In this document: piece after piece, positions 61,824 through 64,000 of the stretch
Position numbering within the stretch: position 1 is the first letter of the stretch
Layout of the letters: each line of letters starts with the position of its first letter
Assembly (NCBI GenBank): GCA_934102335.1
Contig: CAKOSP010000002.1
Span: 1-64,000 of the forward strand
Direction: 5' to 3'
DNA length: 64,000 bases
Source: an uncultured Bacilli bacterium
Lineage (GTDB): Bacteria; Bacillota_I; Bacilli_A; RF39; UBA660
Notes under the pieces: generated by a model
The model's input: only the letters and a program-made list of their open reading frames with translations
Database searches by the model: none
What the model was told of the DNA's origin: nothing
Translations under genes and position numbers: made by a program

Positions 61824-64000
61824 CTACTTCCAAGATGGTCCACCAACAACACCATTATAGTCACCTAGAGTATAATCAGTAGATTTTTTATAAATTGTCC
61901 AATAACCTGATTGAGTAATTTTTCTAGCTAACTGTGTAGAGTCTTTTGTGTTATCTCTTTCTTCCTTAGAAATTCTTTTATCTGTATCAGTATCTATGAA
62001 TTTGAATGAATCAGAATATTTTTCACTCATTTCATCTAAGAACTTACTAAAGCAGAATACCTTCGTATATTTATTTTGTCCATCATCATAATCATAACAT
62101 GACATAGACTCATTTGTATAGCCTCCATTTGATTCATTGTTTTCATTGTACTCTCTTATTGATTTAGCAAGAGCTGGAGTCATTTCTACACTTAGTATTG
62201 GTTTTTCTTCTTCTACTGAAGCACCTTTTTGTTCAATTTCTTTTTTAGTATCTTCAGCTTTTTCACTTATTAATTTAAACTCTGTATTTTCATTCCAGTT
62301 ATATCCTAAGTTTCTATCATTTGGATTAACATCTTCTGAAGATATTTGTCTAAATGAAACATTTAATTTATTTGTATCGTAAATACAATTTACACATGTT
62401 GAAGTACATGTTGGGCAAACTGGATCCCATTCGCAATCATTATCATCATCACATGTGTAATCACATTCTGGACAGTTTACTGTGTAATAACAAATATAAT
62501 CTCCATCAAAATTAATTGTTCCTTTGCCTTTTAAAGTTTTAATTACACTTGTATTAGATCCTGATATACGTCCTGAATCACCAGTGTTATAAAATTCTCC
62601 CAAATTAGCAAGCCTATAAGTAAATGTATATACACCTTTTTCAGTTTTAACTGATACTGGAGAACCATCAACTAGTTTACCATTTAGATCTGAGTTTAAA
62701 ACATCTTTAACTGTTACTTTTCCAGATGTATATATATTATAAAATTGATTTTGTGTTGTATAATCTGCCGCAGCATTAACTGTACGTTTTACGTATTTAG
62801 AAGTTGATACTATTTCATTTTTAGTACTGCATCCGTTGTTATCACAATATAAGTAAGTACGTGTTGTTGTTGGATTAGTTGTTGATGTAGATCCTGAACA
62901 ATTATTGTATTCGCTTCCAACTGAGTCACCAGTACAATACCAGTCACTTGTCGATGTTACACAATCTTTTCCACTACATGTTTTAGCCATCTTAGTTTGT
63001 TCATCATTTAATAATTTTTGATAATTTTCTTGATATGTATAATAAATATCTTGGTCAAATTTGAAATTATTTGTCCAATTAGTGCATTGACCATATTGAT
63101 TATTTATATTGTTGTAGTTATTTTGAGCATTTGTAAGTCTTGTTTGAGCTTGAGTTTTTAAACCACTACAATCAGAAGCGTTATACTCATAAGTTTCTTC
63201 TTTTGTTCCATTTAATGAAACTTCCCCATTATTTTTTCTTACATAATCTGGTACTGTTACACTACCAGTTGTATATCCACTGTTTGAATTTGAACATGCT
63301 GTTGTAACTTTTAAATACTCTTTATAAGCTTCTACTAACTCTACTTGAGCATCTGCTATATCACTTTGATATTTTTCAATATTTATTCGATTATCGTTTG
63401 TATTACTTGTAGTTCCTGATGAAGTGTAACATGTTTTGGTTCCTTCGATTCTACCTTGTACTTTAAAGTATCTACCACTTTGAGCTCTTTTTACACCAGA
63501 GAATCTTACTACGGCGTAATCTTCTTTACACCATATTGAACAATATGGGTTAGATGCATCTGTACCACCGTTATTTGCAGTTAACATATATGAGTTACCG
63601 GCATCATCATTTTTCTTTAAAATACATTTTGAAACATTAGTTGGAGCTTTTATTCCACCGATAATGTCATCAGTTTTAGCTGTATCACCAAGTTCAGTAC
63701 AATCTTTTGGAATTGTTACATCTGTTTCACATGCCCCACATAATTCAGTAGTTCCTGGAATTGAATCTGGCATTCCTCCATTTGCTAAGTCAGTATTTCT
63801 TGTATAATAAACAAATCTTTGTGACTCTAAACCAGCATATAACATATATCCTACTGATTGCATTGATGGATCATAATATCTATAAGATAATGTATAACTT
63901 ATTGTTTCACATTCAGGGAAATCAGCTTTAGTTGCATCAATATGAACTCTTATGTAAACTTTATCAACTCCTAAAGCCACTAAATTAGTTGAGCTTGAAA
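61824..64000 (-). CDS. Large Cys-rich exported protein of the Tad locus (5' end missing)
   Basis: The frame is open to the right edge; a GTG at 63980 is an internal codon, as the upstream codons (SSSTNL before VALGVD) continue in frame. At least 725 residues are in the window. Features are many Cys, a helical middle (YQSDIADAQVELVEAYKEY; TQAQTRLTNAQNNYNNINNQ), a dense cluster (CPECDYTCDDDNDCEWD; CPTCTSTCVNC) and one canonical EF-hand-type calcium loop, DTDTDKRISKEE, at 61959-61994. No membrane anchor at the C-terminus. Probably a pilus-tip adhesin or other surface component; inference from the operon. Confidence 0.7.
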   Translation of the reverse strand, partial: SSSTNLVALGVDKVYIRVHIDATKADFPECETISYTLSYRYYDPSMQSVGYMLYAGLESQRFVYYTRNTDLANGGMPDSIPGTTELCGACETDVTIPKDCTELGDTAKTDDIIGGIKAPTNVSKCILKKNDDAGNSYMLTANNGGTDASNPYCSIWCKEDYAVVRFSGVKRAQSGRYFKVQGRIEGTKTCYTSSGTTSNTNDNRINIEKYQSDIADAQVELVEAYKEYLKVTTACSNSNSGYTTGSVTVPDYVRKNNGEVSLNGTKEETYEYNASDCSGLKTQAQTRLTNAQNNYNNINNQYGQCTNWTNNFKFDQDIYYTYQENYQKLLNDEQTKMAKTCSGKDCVTSTSDWYCTGDSVGSEYNNCSGSTSTTNPTTTRTYLYCDNNGCSTKNEIVSTSKYVKRTVNAAADYTTQNQFYNIYTSGKVTVKDVLNSDLNGKLVDGSPVSVKTEKGVYTFTYRLANLGEFYNTGDSGRISGSNTSVIKTLKGKGTINFDGDYICYYTVNCPECDYTCDDDNDCEWDPVCPTCTSTCVNCIYDTNKLNVSFRQISSEDVNPNDRNLGYNWNENTEFKLISEKAEDTKKEIEQKGASVEEEKPILSVEMTPALAKSIREYNENNESNGGYTNESMSCYDYDDGQNKYTKVFCFSKFLDEMSEKYSDSFKFIDTDTDKRISKEERDNTKDSTQLARKITQSGYWTIYKKSTDYTLGDYNGVVGGPSWK

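Noticed and set aside
63978..63980. GTG as the start codon of the large Cys-rich gene
   Set aside because: The frame is open upstream to the window edge, no ribosome site is present, and no signal peptide follows the GTG. An exported protein needs one, so the real start lies outside.

Overview
The window is very AT-rich, gene-dense Bacillota DNA. Shine-Dalgarno sites are of the AGGAGG/GGTGAT type. Stops are almost all TAA or TAG; TGA ends only the genes at 39288 and 57091, and Trp is TGG, so the code is standard. The mix of low-GC Bacilli-type core genes (LysS, TyrS behind a T-box, ParE/ParC, GerE, GerM, a SpoIIIAH-like protein, YlbD/YlbE, LTA synthase, sortase) with a reduced-genome feel suggests an uncultured Bacilli-related gut lineage (Erysipelotrichia/RF39-like). 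That placement is inference. Nearly everything is on the minus strand. The main exceptions are 23684-27186, 29990-30250, 38218-39297 and 52047-53399.

Layout. 1-4165: the start of a TasA-like gene running off the left edge, an alternative sigma-70 factor, a TasA-like surface protein and a J-domain protein. 4245-14614: LTA synthase and asparagine synthase (coupled), an NPKTG-anchored surface protein, GalE, an ABC transporter preceded by a 28-codon ORF, lactate dehydrogenase and an M3-like peptidase. 14702-22878: tRNA-Pro and tRNA-Arg, a Ca2+-type P-ATPase, a ClpC-like ATPase with a decayed second module, a membrane transporter and LysS. 22959-27186: a small NTKTG-anchored protein, a class-B-like sortase with a large cytosolic extension, then SpoIIIAH-like, GerE and GerM-like genes and tRNA-Arg. 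27256-42788: EF-P, L33, a class B PBP, endonuclease IV, a type IV pilin-like protein, YlbE/YlbD, topoisomerase IV, RodA/FtsW, TyrS, YebC and a patatin. 42862-48249: a cluster of TasA/camelysin-like exported proteins. 48403-51914: a WecG/TagA glycosyltransferase and UvrA. 52047-64000: a Tad-type pilus/secretion locus with unusual, very short-leader pilin-like subunits and two VirB2-like membrane proteins.

How it works together. Much of the window builds a monoderm cell surface: teichoic acid (LTA synthase, TagA-like), peptidoglycan (PBP, RodA), sortase and two candidate substrates, a family of TasA-like fibre proteins, and a Tad machine (CpaB, TadA ATPase, TadB, TadC, TadZ-like, small pilins). 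No dedicated prepilin peptidase, SipW-type signal peptidase or DNA invertase is visible here, so these would have to be encoded elsewhere.

No CRISPR array, insertion sequence or rRNA was seen. The only gene-poor stretches near 300 bases are 14615-14934, which holds two tRNAs, and 12346-12550, which holds the small ORF. Other gaps are short and carry promoters and terminators.
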